A DNA stretch of 6,772 bases from Spirosoma sp. (GTDB lineage Bacteria; Bacteroidota; Bacteroidia; Cytophagales; Spirosomataceae): the NCBI GenBank assembly GCA_028288385.1, contig JAQBNX010000203.1, positions 1 through 6,772 on the forward strand. Direction: 5' to 3'. The notes beneath the pieces were generated by a model. That model ran no database searches. It saw nothing but the letters and a program-made list of their open reading frames with translations, and was not told where the DNA came from. Below, piece by piece: positions 1 through 6,571 of the stretch (its first letter is position 1; each line of letters starts with the position of its first letter). The translations under genes and the position numbers were made by a program.

Positions 1-394
1 ACAGCCATTTGATATCAACACCGCCGATACGTCGCAGTTGATCGCGCTGAAAGGCATCGGGTCTACACTGGCAGCGCGGATCGTCAAGTACCGCGATGGA
101 CTGGGTGGGTTTATTACGCCCGAGCAGTTTCGCGATGTATACGGTCTGGATTCTGTGGCATTGGCCGAACTGGAAAAATTCGGTCAGATTCGGTCGGCAC
201 CCCGCAAGATTCCGGTTAACACGGCCAGTGCCGAAGAACTGGACCGGCACCCGTTTCTATCCCGCCGACAGGCGCAGGTGATCGTCAACTACCGCGAACA
301 GCACGGGGCCTACACCTCCGCCGAATCGTTGAAGCCAATCCGGATTCTGGACGCCAAAACAATCGAGAAAATTGCTCCGTATCTGGAGTTTTAG
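1..394 (+). CDS. ComEA-like helix-hairpin-helix protein, 3' part (5' end outside window)
   Basis: The reading frame is open from the first complete codon at position 2 to a TAG stop at 392-394, giving the last 130 residues. It begins inside a domain (PFDINTADTSQLIALKGIG), so the true start lies upstream and the TTG at 38 is not a start. Two helix-hairpin-helix units are visible. The first (about residues 4-36) has the classic NTAD...L..LKGIG..LA..IV pattern. The second (about 70-100) has VNTAS..EL and QAQVIVNYR, but its hairpin reads HPFLS instead of a GIG-type turn, so it is degenerate. Such tandem units bind DNA non-specifically through the backbone in ComEA-type proteins involved in DNA uptake. 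Many Bacteroidota carry relatives of this kind whose role is untested. The missing N-terminus would show whether it has a membrane anchor. The family call is firm; a competence role is only inferred. Confidence 0.85.
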   Translation, partial: QPFDINTADTSQLIALKGIGSTLAARIVKYRDGLGGFITPEQFRDVYGLDSVALAELEKFGQIRSAPRKIPVNTASAEELDRHPFLSRRQAQVIVNYREQHGAYTSAESLKPIRILDAKTIEKIAPYLEF

Positions 395-426
395 CCAATT
401 GACGATACGTTAAATCGGCGGCCAGA

Positions 427-1872
427 TTATCCCCTTCGTTTCAATACAACCACATTCTCCACATGATGGGTGTGGGGAAACATGTCGACCGGCTGCACGT
501 CGGCAACGGCATAGCTCTCGTCCAGTATGCCGAGGTCACGGGCCTGGGTGGCTGTATTGCAACTCACATAGACGATACGTTCCGGTGAGGCTTTGATGAG
601 CTGGCGCGTCACGGCCTCGTCCATGCCTGCGCGGGGCGGATCCGTAATAACAACGTCCGGGCGGCCATGCTGATCGAAAAAGCCGTCGGTCAGGATGTCG
701 CGCATATCACCCGCTGCAAACGTCGTATTGGTGATGCCATTAATGGCTGCATTGACTCGGGCGTCGGCGACGGAAGCTTCTACATACTCCACACCCACAA
801 CGTGCTGTGCCCGCCGGGCTACGAAGAGGGCAATAGTACCCGTGCCGGTATACAGGTCGTATACGCGTTCGCGGCCTGTCAGCCCGGCCCAATCGCGGGC
901 AATTTTATAAAGATTAAAGGCCTGCTGCGCGTTGGTCTGGTAAAATGATTTTGGTCCCACCCGAAAGGTTAGCGTGTTGCCATCGCCGGCATCCATGTGC
1001 TCTTCAATGTAAGGCTTTCCGGCCCAGTTCATGACATCCTGATCCTGATAGCTGTCATTCTTCTTGGTATTGATAATGTAGTTGAGCGACGAGATTTCCG
1101 GGAATGAAGTCTGTAGGTGACTCATCAGACCGGTTAACTGGTGGGGGTCATCCTGGGCAACCTGAACCGTTACCATCACCTGATTGGGGGCGGCCGTGCG
1201 GATAATGAGGGTTCGAAGATAGCCCGTGTGTATTTTCAGGTTATACATGCTCATGCCCGTCCGATACGCATAGTCGGCTACGGCTAACCGGATGGCATTA
1301 GACGGATCTGGCTGAAGGTAGCAGTGCCGAATGGGCAAGACCTTATCGAAGCGGCCGGGTATATGAAATCCCACCGCCCGTGGGTCGATTTCCCCACCAG
1401 AATTCACCTCGTCCGACGTCATCCAGCGGCCTTCGGCGCAGGTAAATTCAAGCTTGTTACGGTAATACTGGGTGGGTTCAGCCGCCAGAATGGGTCGTAT
1501 GGCAGGCAGTTCGACCTTGCCAATGCGCGTCAGGTGGTCAACGACCTGCTGGTGTTTGAACCGCAGCTGCTCATCGTAGCGGATGTGCTGCCATTTACAG
1601 CCTCCGCAAGTGCCAAAGTGTTCACAGAAAGGCGTTGCCCGCACCGTTGACTGCTCATGGATGCGCTCGGCTACTGCCTCGCGGTATTGCTTTTTCTTGT
1701 TGGTGATACGTAAATCCACTACGTCGCCCGGAGCAACGCCCACACCACCGGTGGGATTCTCCACGAAAATAACGCCCTCGTCGGTTCGTACTATACATTT
1801 GCCCTCGGCTGCAACGGCATCGACACGAACCGCGTACAACCGTTCGGGGACTTTATGACTCTTTCTGCGCAT
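427..1872 (-). CDS. rlmD: 23S rRNA (uracil-5-)-methyltransferase, RlmD/RumA type
   Basis: This 481-residue protein belongs to the TrmA/RumA family of SAM-dependent enzymes that make 5-methyluridine in RNA; RlmD itself modifies U1939 of 23S rRNA. Residues about 10-70 fit a TRAM RNA-binding domain. Four cysteines (C83, C89, C92, C184) match the spacing of the RumA 4Fe-4S ligands. The methyltransferase domain shows FYQTN (310-314), the SAM-binding loop DLYTGTG (339-345), DPPRAGM (411-417), the nucleophile C438 in YVSCNTATQARD, and the general base E472 in HHVENVVVL. The usual Pro after SCN is Thr here. The start is the ATG at 1872-1870; an overlapping ATG at 1876-1874 is out of frame. No strong Shine-Dalgarno sequence is visible. 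It runs convergent to the upstream HhH gene (32 bp apart) and divergent from the next gene (69 bp). An RlmC- or RlmCD-like specificity cannot be excluded from sequence alone, although the Fe-S site favours RlmD. Confidence 0.92.
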   Translation of the reverse strand: MRRKSHKVPERLYAVRVDAVAAEGKCIVRTDEGVIFVENPTGGVGVAPGDVVDLRITNKKKQYREAVAERIHEQSTVRATPFCEHFGTCGGCKWQHIRYDEQLRFKHQQVVDHLTRIGKVELPAIRPILAAEPTQYYRNKLEFTCAEGRWMTSDEVNSGGEIDPRAVGFHIPGRFDKVLPIRHCYLQPDPSNAIRLAVADYAYRTGMSMYNLKIHTGYLRTLIIRTAAPNQVMVTVQVAQDDPHQLTGLMSHLQTSFPEISSLNYIINTKKNDSYQDQDVMNWAGKPYIEEHMDAGDGNTLTFRVGPKSFYQTNAQQAFNLYKIARDWAGLTGRERVYDLYTGTGTIALFVARRAQHVVGVEYVEASVADARVNAAINGITNTTFAAGDMRDILTDGFFDQHGRPDVVITDPPRAGMDEAVTRQLIKASPERIVYVSCNTATQARDLGILDESYAVADVQPVDMFPHTHHVENVVVLKRRG

Positions 1873-1941
1873 ACATATCCTAAAAAAGGGCTAATTTAAG
1901 CAGCCGTTTTTGGACGGCCCTACACTGAACCGAATCTGTCT

Positions 1942-4194
1942 ATGATAAACCTGTACCGTAGGGGCTACTGGGTAAGCGTGTTAATTGGCTTTCTGCTGAC
2001 AGTCAGCGGTATTGCCCGTGCTACGCACATCGTCGGCGGAGAGTTGGAACTGCAAAAGCTGCCCGCCGGCCGTAGCTTTACCCATCGGGTCAATATGAAC
2101 CTGTATTTCGATGACATTTACGGTAGTCCAGGGGCTGAAGATCCGACAGTTGTCGTCTACATTTTTCGAAAACGCGACAATGCCCTGGTAGGCAACGTAG
2201 AGTTGCCCCGAATAAGCAGCCAGTTTGTTAATTACACGAGTCCGGCCTGTACGCGCTCTGACCTGCGAACCCGGCTCATCCGCTACGGCATTGACGTTAC
2301 GTTTCCGCAGACTTACAACGATGCAGGCGGGTATTACATCAGCTGGGAGCGGTGCTGCCGCAATGCAGCCATCAACAACATAAACGATCCGGGTGGAGCA
2401 GGGTCTACATTTTACCTGGAGTTTCCGGCGCCCTTCAACGGCACTGCACCGTTTAATAACTCATCGCCAGTGTTTAGCATTGCACGGGGCGATTATATCT
2501 GCATCAACCGCCCATTTACCTTCGACTTCAGTGCCAAAGACCCCGATGGTGACAGCCTGGCCTATACGCTGGTGACGCCTTACAATGGTTTCAGCAGCCG
2601 GGTGCAGCCAAATCCAGGAAGTCCAACGCCCATCGGACCAGGTGTAGCCAGTCCTGGTCCCTATCCTGGTATCTCGTGGGTAACGGGTATTTCGCAGAGC
2701 AACGAAATTCCCGGTCCGCAACCATTGCGCGTTGACGCCAGCACGGGCCTGCTGAGCGTAACGGCCGGCCGCCTGGGGTTGTTTGTATTCTCGGTCGAAG
2801 TGGGGGAGTACCGCAACCGCAAACTCATTGGGCGGGTTCGACGCGATTTTCAGTTGAAAGTGGTCGACTGTCCCCGAAACGATGCACCCCAGTTACTGCT
2901 CCGGTCGGAGGGACAGCAGGCGTTTTATAAAGAAGGGGCCGTTTTGACCATTGCCGAAAAAGACACCAACTGCCTGACGCTGTTCGTTACCGACATTAAC
3001 CCAAATCAGCGCATTACGCTGACTAACATGAGTGGTACACTACCTGGCCTTTCTATTTCGCCCAATGTGCTGGTGACCCGAACCAGCACCGATACGTTAC
3101 AGGCTAAATTCTGCTTTGGGAAGTGCGTGGGGGGCGATGGCAAACCCTTTACACTGCTCATTCGCGCTACTGATGAAGGATGTCCGCAGGGATTGAGCGA
3201 TACGCTGAGCATCCGCCTGAATGTTATTCCGTCGCCCAATAATAAACCAGCCGCCAGCACGAACCTGAAAAACAACCTGGCCCGTGTTACGGTCGGCACG
3301 CCCTTATCGTTCACAGCTTTTGGAACCGATGCCGATAACGATAACATCCTCATTCAGGCCGTTGGGCGGGGTTTCACACTGGCCCAGGCTGGCATGACCT
3401 TTGGCTCAGCGTCGGGTGTGGGCAAGGTGTCGAGTCCTTTCACCTGGAAGCCGACCTGTACGCAGGCCACCCGGTCGGAATACATCGTCGATTTTATTGT
3501 GACCGATACGCGCTGCAACCGAAACCTGCGCGACACCGTGACGGTAAACCTGGCGGCTGTGGGGCTGCCCAGCAAGCCGCCCTCTATCCGAACAACATTG
3601 CCCCAGGCAGTGGTCGATCTGGTTGTTAGTGCCAGAGACTCCGCCGGAAACGTAACGTTCGACGTGCTGGGCAACGACCTCGACCGGGACACACTCAGGC
3701 TAACGGGCACCGGCCGCGGATTCGATGTTAAAGCGGCTGGAATGCAGTTTACGAATAAAACCGGCCTGCCAACCCTCCAGTCGGCCTTTGCCTGGAAACC
3801 CTCCTGTGAGTTGATGGCCGGTCGGTCCGAGGCCACATTTGTCGTCGATTTTGTTGTGGACGACCGCTCCTGCCAGCCCCAACATACTGACACTACCACC
3901 GTGACCTTCCGGGTCAAAGATTCGTCGGTCAGCAAAGACATTACCGTGCCGAACGTATTTACGCCTAACGGCGATGGCATCAACGATTATTTTGCTGTTA
4001 AAGACCTGCCCGAAAATTCGTGTGCCGAGCAGTTTAAATCGGTTGAGATCACCAATCGATGGGGGCAGGTGGTCTTCACATCGGTCGATCCAACGTTTCG
4101 CTGGTATGGTACCAATTCACCCACCGGGACGTATTACTACCTGATTCAAACCACCAAGCGAACCTTCAAAGGCCCCCTCACGCTGCTTCGGTAA
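1942..4194 (+). CDS. Exported T9SS type B (gliding motility-associated C-terminal domain) protein with Ig-like repeats
   Basis: The 750-residue product starts with a signal peptide: basic YRR at 5-7, a hydrophobic core at about 11-24, and probable cleavage after A27 (ARA/THIVGGE). Residues 28-310 form the module seen in many Bacteroidota surface proteins, including YYISWERCCRN (131-141), DFSAKDPDGDSLAYTL (195-210) and a Pro/Gly-rich stretch (222-260). Residues about 312-428 look like another beta-sandwich. Two related repeats follow (about 435-540 and 546-660), sharing GRGF, AGM.F, F.WKP.C, RSE and VDF.V, each with two cysteines. The C-terminus (about 665-750) is a CHU_C/TIGR04131-type sorting domain with VPNVFTPNGDGINDYF, NRWGQVVF, PTGTYYYLI and a terminal KGPLTLLR. 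In characterised members this domain directs export through the type IX system. The protein is therefore probably surface-attached or secreted. Its ligand or role, whether adhesion, gliding or other, cannot be told. No Shine-Dalgarno sequence precedes the ATG. Confidence 0.93.
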   Translation: MINLYRRGYWVSVLIGFLLTVSGIARATHIVGGELELQKLPAGRSFTHRVNMNLYFDDIYGSPGAEDPTVVVYIFRKRDNALVGNVELPRISSQFVNYTSPACTRSDLRTRLIRYGIDVTFPQTYNDAGGYYISWERCCRNAAINNINDPGGAGSTFYLEFPAPFNGTAPFNNSSPVFSIARGDYICINRPFTFDFSAKDPDGDSLAYTLVTPYNGFSSRVQPNPGSPTPIGPGVASPGPYPGISWVTGISQSNEIPGPQPLRVDASTGLLSVTAGRLGLFVFSVEVGEYRNRKLIGRVRRDFQLKVVDCPRNDAPQLLLRSEGQQAFYKEGAVLTIAEKDTNCLTLFVTDINPNQRITLTNMSGTLPGLSISPNVLVTRTSTDTLQAKFCFGKCVGGDGKPFTLLIRATDEGCPQGLSDTLSIRLNVIPSPNNKPAASTNLKNNLARVTVGTPLSFTAFGTDADNDNILIQAVGRGFTLAQAGMTFGSASGVGKVSSPFTWKPTCTQATRSEYIVDFIVTDTRCNRNLRDTVTVNLAAVGLPSKPPSIRTTLPQAVVDLVVSARDSAGNVTFDVLGNDLDRDTLRLTGTGRGFDVKAAGMQFTNKTGLPTLQSAFAWKPSCELMAGRSEATFVVDFVVDDRSCQPQHTDTTTVTFRVKDSSVSKDITVPNVFTPNGDGINDYFAVKDLPENSCAEQFKSVEITNRWGQVVFTSVDPTFRWYGTNSPTGTYYYLIQTTKRTFKGPLTLLR
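3244..3921 (+). repeat. Diverged internal duplication encoding two Ig-like repeats
   Basis: Residues about 435-540 and 546-660 of the T9SS protein align by eye. Shared elements in the same order are KP near the start, D.DND/D.DRD with I/L after it, VGRGF/TGRGF, QAGMTF/AAGMQF, SPFTWKPTC/SAFAWKPSC, TRSE/GRSE, VDFIVTDTRC/VDFVVDDRSC, and DTVTV/DTTTV. The corresponding DNA is at about 3244-3561 and 3577-3921. The similarity shows at protein level rather than as long identical DNA, so the duplication is old. Two cysteines per copy (C506/C525 and C622/C644) could form one disulfide in each repeat. The repeat boundaries are approximate. Confidence 0.75.
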
Positions 4195-4208
4195 CAGGAT
4201 GTTTCCAT

Positions 4209-4216
4209 TACCTTTG
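4209..4216 (+). promoter_or_regulatory. Possible Bacteroidota -7 promoter box for the SDR gene
   Basis: The octamer TACCTTTG matches the Bacteroidota -7 consensus TAnnTTTG exactly. It lies in the 90-bp gap between the T9SS gene and the dehydrogenase, about 70 bp before the ATG. No good TTTG -33 box sits about 19 nt upstream (the sequence there is around CTTCGG, inside the end of the previous gene), so this is only half a promoter. If it is used, the 5' leader would contain the hairpin at 4232-4273. Confidence 0.35.
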
Positions 4217-4231
4217 CGATATCCAGGTATC

Positions 4232-4273
4232 TGGGTGCCGGTGTCAGCGTAAATAAGCTGACACCGGCACCCA
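4232..4273 (+). terminator. Perfect 17-bp inverted repeat hairpin; probable terminator of the T9SS gene
   Basis: The left arm (4232-4248, beginning TGGGTGCCGG) is the exact reverse complement of the right arm (4257-4273, ending CCGGCACCCA). The loop is 8 nt (GTAAATAA). The stem is GC-rich and begins 37 bp after the TAA of the T9SS gene. It is followed by CTGATTTTATT, a weak interrupted T-tract rather than a clean run of T, so intrinsic termination is plausible but not certain. The right arm ends 11 nt before the dehydrogenase ATG at 4285, where a stem in the mRNA could also affect ribosome access. Confidence 0.65.
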
Positions 4274-4284
4274 CTGATTTTATT

Positions 4285-5094
4285 ATGAAGGATAAAGTAG
4301 TGCTGATTACTGGTGCATCATCGGGAATTGGCCGGTCTATGGCTTTTGCCTTTGGCCGCGAGGGAGCCAAAATCGTTATCTGTGCCCGCAAGGCCGATGC
4401 ACTTGACAATGTAAGTCAGGAACTGCGGCAGGCCCATATTGACTTTCTTGCCTTAATCGCCGATGTCAGTATTGAGGCTGATGTCCAACGACTCATTGAG
4501 CAGACCCTTGCCAGGTTTGGCCGGTTAGACATACTCATCAACAACGCGGGTATTACGATGCGCTCGATGCTGATCGACACGGATCCGGCGGTAATTCAGA
4601 AAGTGATGGACGTGAATTTCATGGGAACGGTTTACGCAACGCGCTACGCCCTGCCTTATATCCAACAGAGCAAAGGTTCAATTGTGGGCATCTCATCCAT
4701 TGCGGGCTACCGGGGCTTGCCCGTGCGCAGTGGCTATTCGGCCTCTAAATTTGCTATGAATGGTTTTTTAGAAGCGCTTCGTACGGAGTTACTTCATTCG
4801 GGTGTCCACGTCCTGACGGCCTGCCCGGGCTTTACGGCATCGAACATCCGTTTTGCGGCCCTCGATGCTCACGGACGGGTAGCAGGCGAAACCGTGCGCG
4901 ACGAAGGAAGCATGATGAGCGCCGACGAATGCGCTGACCATATACTGAGGGCCGTCAAATCACGGAAGCGCGAATTAGTTTTGACCACACAAGGGAAATT
5001 CACTGTCTTTCTAAACAAATGGCTCCCCTCCCTAATGGACAAACTGGTGTTCAATACGCTGGCGAAGGAAAAGAATTCGCCCCTGAAAAAATGA
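4285..5094 (+). CDS. SDR family NAD(P)-dependent oxidoreductase
   Basis: This 269-residue protein is a classical short-chain dehydrogenase/reductase of normal length with an intact active site. The Rossmann fold is marked by TGASSGIG (9-16), the adenine-contacting AD at 59-60 and NNAG at 86-89. The catalytic tetrad is N111, S138, Y151 and K155 (YSASK). CPGFTASNI (180-188) follows as the usual PG motif. The second beta strand ends in CARK, with Arg35 where NADPH-preferring members carry a basic residue, so NADP(H) is the likelier cofactor. The C-terminal tail (about 235-269, with hydrophobic FTVFLNKWLPSLMDKLVF) resembles DHRS7-like members and might help membrane or partner contact. The substrate cannot be predicted. 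The gene probably has its own transcript, since a hairpin separates it from the T9SS gene, and it converges with the TPR/SH3b gene 43 bp downstream. The ATG at 4285 lies 8 codons before TGASSGIG, the normal position. Confidence 0.93.
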   Translation: MKDKVVLITGASSGIGRSMAFAFGREGAKIVICARKADALDNVSQELRQAHIDFLALIADVSIEADVQRLIEQTLARFGRLDILINNAGITMRSMLIDTDPAVIQKVMDVNFMGTVYATRYALPYIQQSKGSIVGISSIAGYRGLPVRSGYSASKFAMNGFLEALRTELLHSGVHVLTACPGFTASNIRFAALDAHGRVAGETVRDEGSMMSADECADHILRAVKSRKRELVLTTQGKFTVFLNKWLPSLMDKLVFNTLAKEKNSPLKK

Positions 5095-5137
5095 ACGGAA
5101 GCCTGAGTGTTGGCCTGGTGGACTACTCCTTTCTTCG

Positions 5138-5863
5138 TTAAATTACCCACACGTTATCCTGGCGGATATAGTAAAGTTCGTTGCGCCACAAAACGCGCAG
5201 ATAAATGTCTTTACTGCCTAAAATATTGACCTTATGACCGCGGCCAATCACTTCAATCACCGGTGCTGCTGCCGATGGATCACTACGTAGTAACACCCGG
5301 TCGCGACTTGTAATGCCCGACTGAACGCCCTCGGGGAGGTTAACGAAGAGCAGCAACAGAATTAAATAAAACAGCACGACCCACTTCTGGCGCCTGTCTA
5401 CAGGTTGCTTTCTGACTATTTTCAGCATCATAATGCTGAAGACGTATCCCCCCGGAAGTAAGAGGAACAAAAGCAGGTAGGTACCATATTTTCGGTAGAA
5501 CAGGTAAAAATAGTTCAGGTCATCTGTCTCATAACCATTTAAGTTATTGGCGCGGGCAATCTCGTTCATCTTACGGAGAACGGCGTCGTCGGGATGACGG
5601 TCAAAATAAACCTGTAGGTAATAAAGCAGATGAGGCACATCGTTCTGCCGTTCATAGGCGCTGGCCAGTTTCAGCAGCATGGGGTCGGTGGGGGTGTGCC
5701 CGTCGGCAATGGTCGTCTGGTAAATTCGGGCGGCTTCGACCTCATTACCAGCTGCAAACAAAGAATCTGCCTGCCGAACTTTGTCCTCAAAACTAACCCC
5801 CATTGCTGGAGAAGTGACCAGCAGATAAAGAAGCAGGCTTATTTTAAGGTAATGTGCTTGCAT
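5138..5863 (-). CDS. TPR and SH3b domain membrane protein (BatE-like architecture)
   Basis: The product has 241 residues. Residues 1-22 look like a cleaved signal peptide (LKISLLLYLLVTSPAMG). Residues about 24-107 hold TPR-like helix pairs (ADSLFAAGNEVEAARIYQTTIADG; LLKLASAYERQND). Two hydrophobic helices follow at about 127-149 and 161-176, joined by the basic loop RKQPVDRRQK. The C-terminal part, from about residue 186 (RDRVLLRSDPSAAAPVIEVI...VWVI), is a bacterial SH3 domain. The basic loop between the helices places it in the cytoplasm by the positive-inside rule, so both the TPR part and the SH3b domain would be periplasmic. This order resembles BatE of the Bacteroidota aerotolerance (Bat) operon, but no batA-D or MoxR gene is in the window, so an orthologous role is not supported. 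The start is the ATG at 5863-5861, with no Shine-Dalgarno sequence or clear promoter. The gene converges with the SDR gene. Confidence 0.85.
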   Translation of the reverse strand: MQAHYLKISLLLYLLVTSPAMGVSFEDKVRQADSLFAAGNEVEAARIYQTTIADGHTPTDPMLLKLASAYERQNDVPHLLYYLQVYFDRHPDDAVLRKMNEIARANNLNGYETDDLNYFYLFYRKYGTYLLLFLLLPGGYVFSIMMLKIVRKQPVDRRQKWVVLFYLILLLLFVNLPEGVQSGITSRDRVLLRSDPSAAAPVIEVIGRGHKVNILGSKDIYLRVLWRNELYYIRQDNVWVI

Positions 5864-5945
5864 AGAACAGGGAGATCGTAGTTACCTACTCATTCTAAAG
5901 AAAGCAGTCCATATCGAAGCTTTTTCTAGTCGAACGACTTGGTCG

Positions 5946-5996
5946 CTCAATCGATAGCGCAATAAATAGTAAGAGCGTATTACTCTATCGATTGAG
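5946..5996. repeat. 12-bp perfect inverted repeat with 27-nt spacer
   Basis: CTCAATCGATAG (5946-5957) is the exact reverse complement of CTATCGATTGAG (5985-5996). Each arm contains the self-complementary ATCGAT. Outside the arms a G-T wobble and one further C-G pair are possible. The spacer is AT-rich and holds a weaker nested repeat, AGTAA (5968-5972) and TTACT (5980-5984). It lies 83-133 bp upstream of the TPR/SH3b gene start, so it could be an operator, an RNA hairpin or a small intergenic repeat. No flanking T-tract suggests termination. Confidence 0.6.
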
Positions 5997-6033
5997 TGTT
6001 GCCATTAGTATACCAGCCGGATCATCCAGTGTC

Positions 6034-6111
6034 GTAATGAGTATAAAAAGGCAAAGGGTGTAAGTATTGCTGATGAAGCACTTACACCCTTTGCCTTTTT
6101 ATACTCATTAC
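6034..6111 (-). terminator. Perfect 32-bp inverted repeat with 14-nt loop; likely bidirectional terminator
   Basis: The left arm 6034-6065 (GTAATGAGTATAAAAAGGCA...) is the exact reverse complement of the right arm 6080-6111 (...TGCCTTTTTATACTCATTAC), with loop 6066-6079. The core GGCAAAGGGTGTAAGT paired with ACTTACACCCTTTGCC is flanked by five A and five T, the layout of an intrinsic terminator working in both directions. It starts 3 nt past the TAA of the DUF3127 gene read on the minus strand, exactly where its terminator is expected. Pairing continues a further 11 bp beyond the T-tract, more than a terminator needs. No plus-strand gene upstream requires termination, as the next gene on that side starts divergently. 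Confidence 0.85.
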
Positions 6112-6114
6112 TAT

Positions 6115-6537
6115 TTAGAACGGCAGATCGTTGCTTTCGTCGTCAAATGTCGTGTTAAACGGCATACCAGCAGGCTGGCTCTGCTGCGCTGGACGCGGTT
6201 GTGCTTGTTGGGCCGGGCGTGCCGATGGAGTCTGATAACCAGCCCCCGACTCCTGACCACCTTCGGCTGCATCGATACGAAATGCTCTTAGCTCAGTGTA
6301 CCAGCGTTCGTTATATTCCCGTGACTCAGCGCTAAAAGTTGCCTTGATCGTGTCGCCATCGCTAAACTGTTTCAGGTCGGCTACTTTATCGCCCCAGGCA
6401 GTCAGACACACTTTTTTAGGATAAGACGCGTCGAGCGTTTCCAGCACAAATTCCTGCTTGCTCCACGGCCCTTTTTGGCTCTGTCCCGATACTTCGGGTA
6501 AGACTTTTATAAGTTTTCCGACAATTTCCAGTGCCAT
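6115..6537 (-). CDS. DUF3127 domain protein with SSB-like C-terminal tail
   Basis: The 140-residue protein from the ATG at 6537-6535 (MALEIVGKLIKVLPEVSGQS...) matches the DUF3127 family of Bacteroidota, for which I know no established function. Residues 1-90 form a compact, beta-rich core with aromatic residues W25, W48 and W79 and the stretch SREYNERWYTELRAFRI. It is plausibly an OB-like fold. Residues about 91-128 are a Gly/Pro/Gln-rich linker containing the near-repeat PAQQAQ/PAQQSQ. The last residues, FDDESNDLPF, are acidic and end in Leu-Pro-Phe, closely resembling the C-terminal tip (DDDIPF) by which bacterial SSB recruits partner proteins. The frame stays open upstream for 19 more codons, but these are AT-rich, lie where the promoter would be, and precede the conserved MALE start, so I exclude them. 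It is apparently monocistronic, ending 3 nt before a strong terminator. Confidence 0.88.
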   Translation of the reverse strand: MALEIVGKLIKVLPEVSGQSQKGPWSKQEFVLETLDASYPKKVCLTAWGDKVADLKQFSDGDTIKATFSAESREYNERWYTELRAFRIDAAEGGQESGAGYQTPSARPAQQAQPRPAQQSQPAGMPFNTTFDDESNDLPF

Positions 6538-6571
6538 AACTGTTAGGCTTTTTATGATGATTTTAGAATGA

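Noticed and set aside
38..394. Start of the helix-hairpin-helix gene at TTG 38
   Set aside because: The frame is open to the window edge and the upstream residues complete a conserved NTAD...LKGIG motif, so the gene is truncated by the window rather than started there.
1324..1650. Open frame of 108 codons on the plus strand
   Set aside because: It is antisense to rlmD, across the part encoding the TRAM/Fe-S and central regions, with no motif of its own.
1904..1920. Short GCCGT/ACGGC hairpin between rlmD and the T9SS gene
   Set aside because: A 5-bp stem in GC-rich sequence is expected by chance, and a terminator makes no sense between divergent genes.
1907..1939. Possible promoter for the T9SS gene (TTTTTG at 1907-1912)
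   Set aside because: The sequence 19 nt downstream, GAATCTGT, is a poor match to TAnnTTTG, and the implied transcription start would fall after the ATG.
25..3100. Recurrent GATACGT strings (for example near 26, 410, 570, 1704 and 3091)
   Set aside because: Most lie inside coding sequence on either strand and have no regular spacing; codon preference explains them better than a motif.
3354..3983. Long open frame of 209 codons on the minus strand
   Set aside because: It lies wholly antisense to the well-supported T9SS gene; its composition looks like a shadow of that gene and it shows no recognisable domain.
6067..6291. Open frame of 74 codons on the plus strand
   Set aside because: It starts in the loop of the 32-bp hairpin and runs antisense through the DUF3127 gene, with no recognisable motif.
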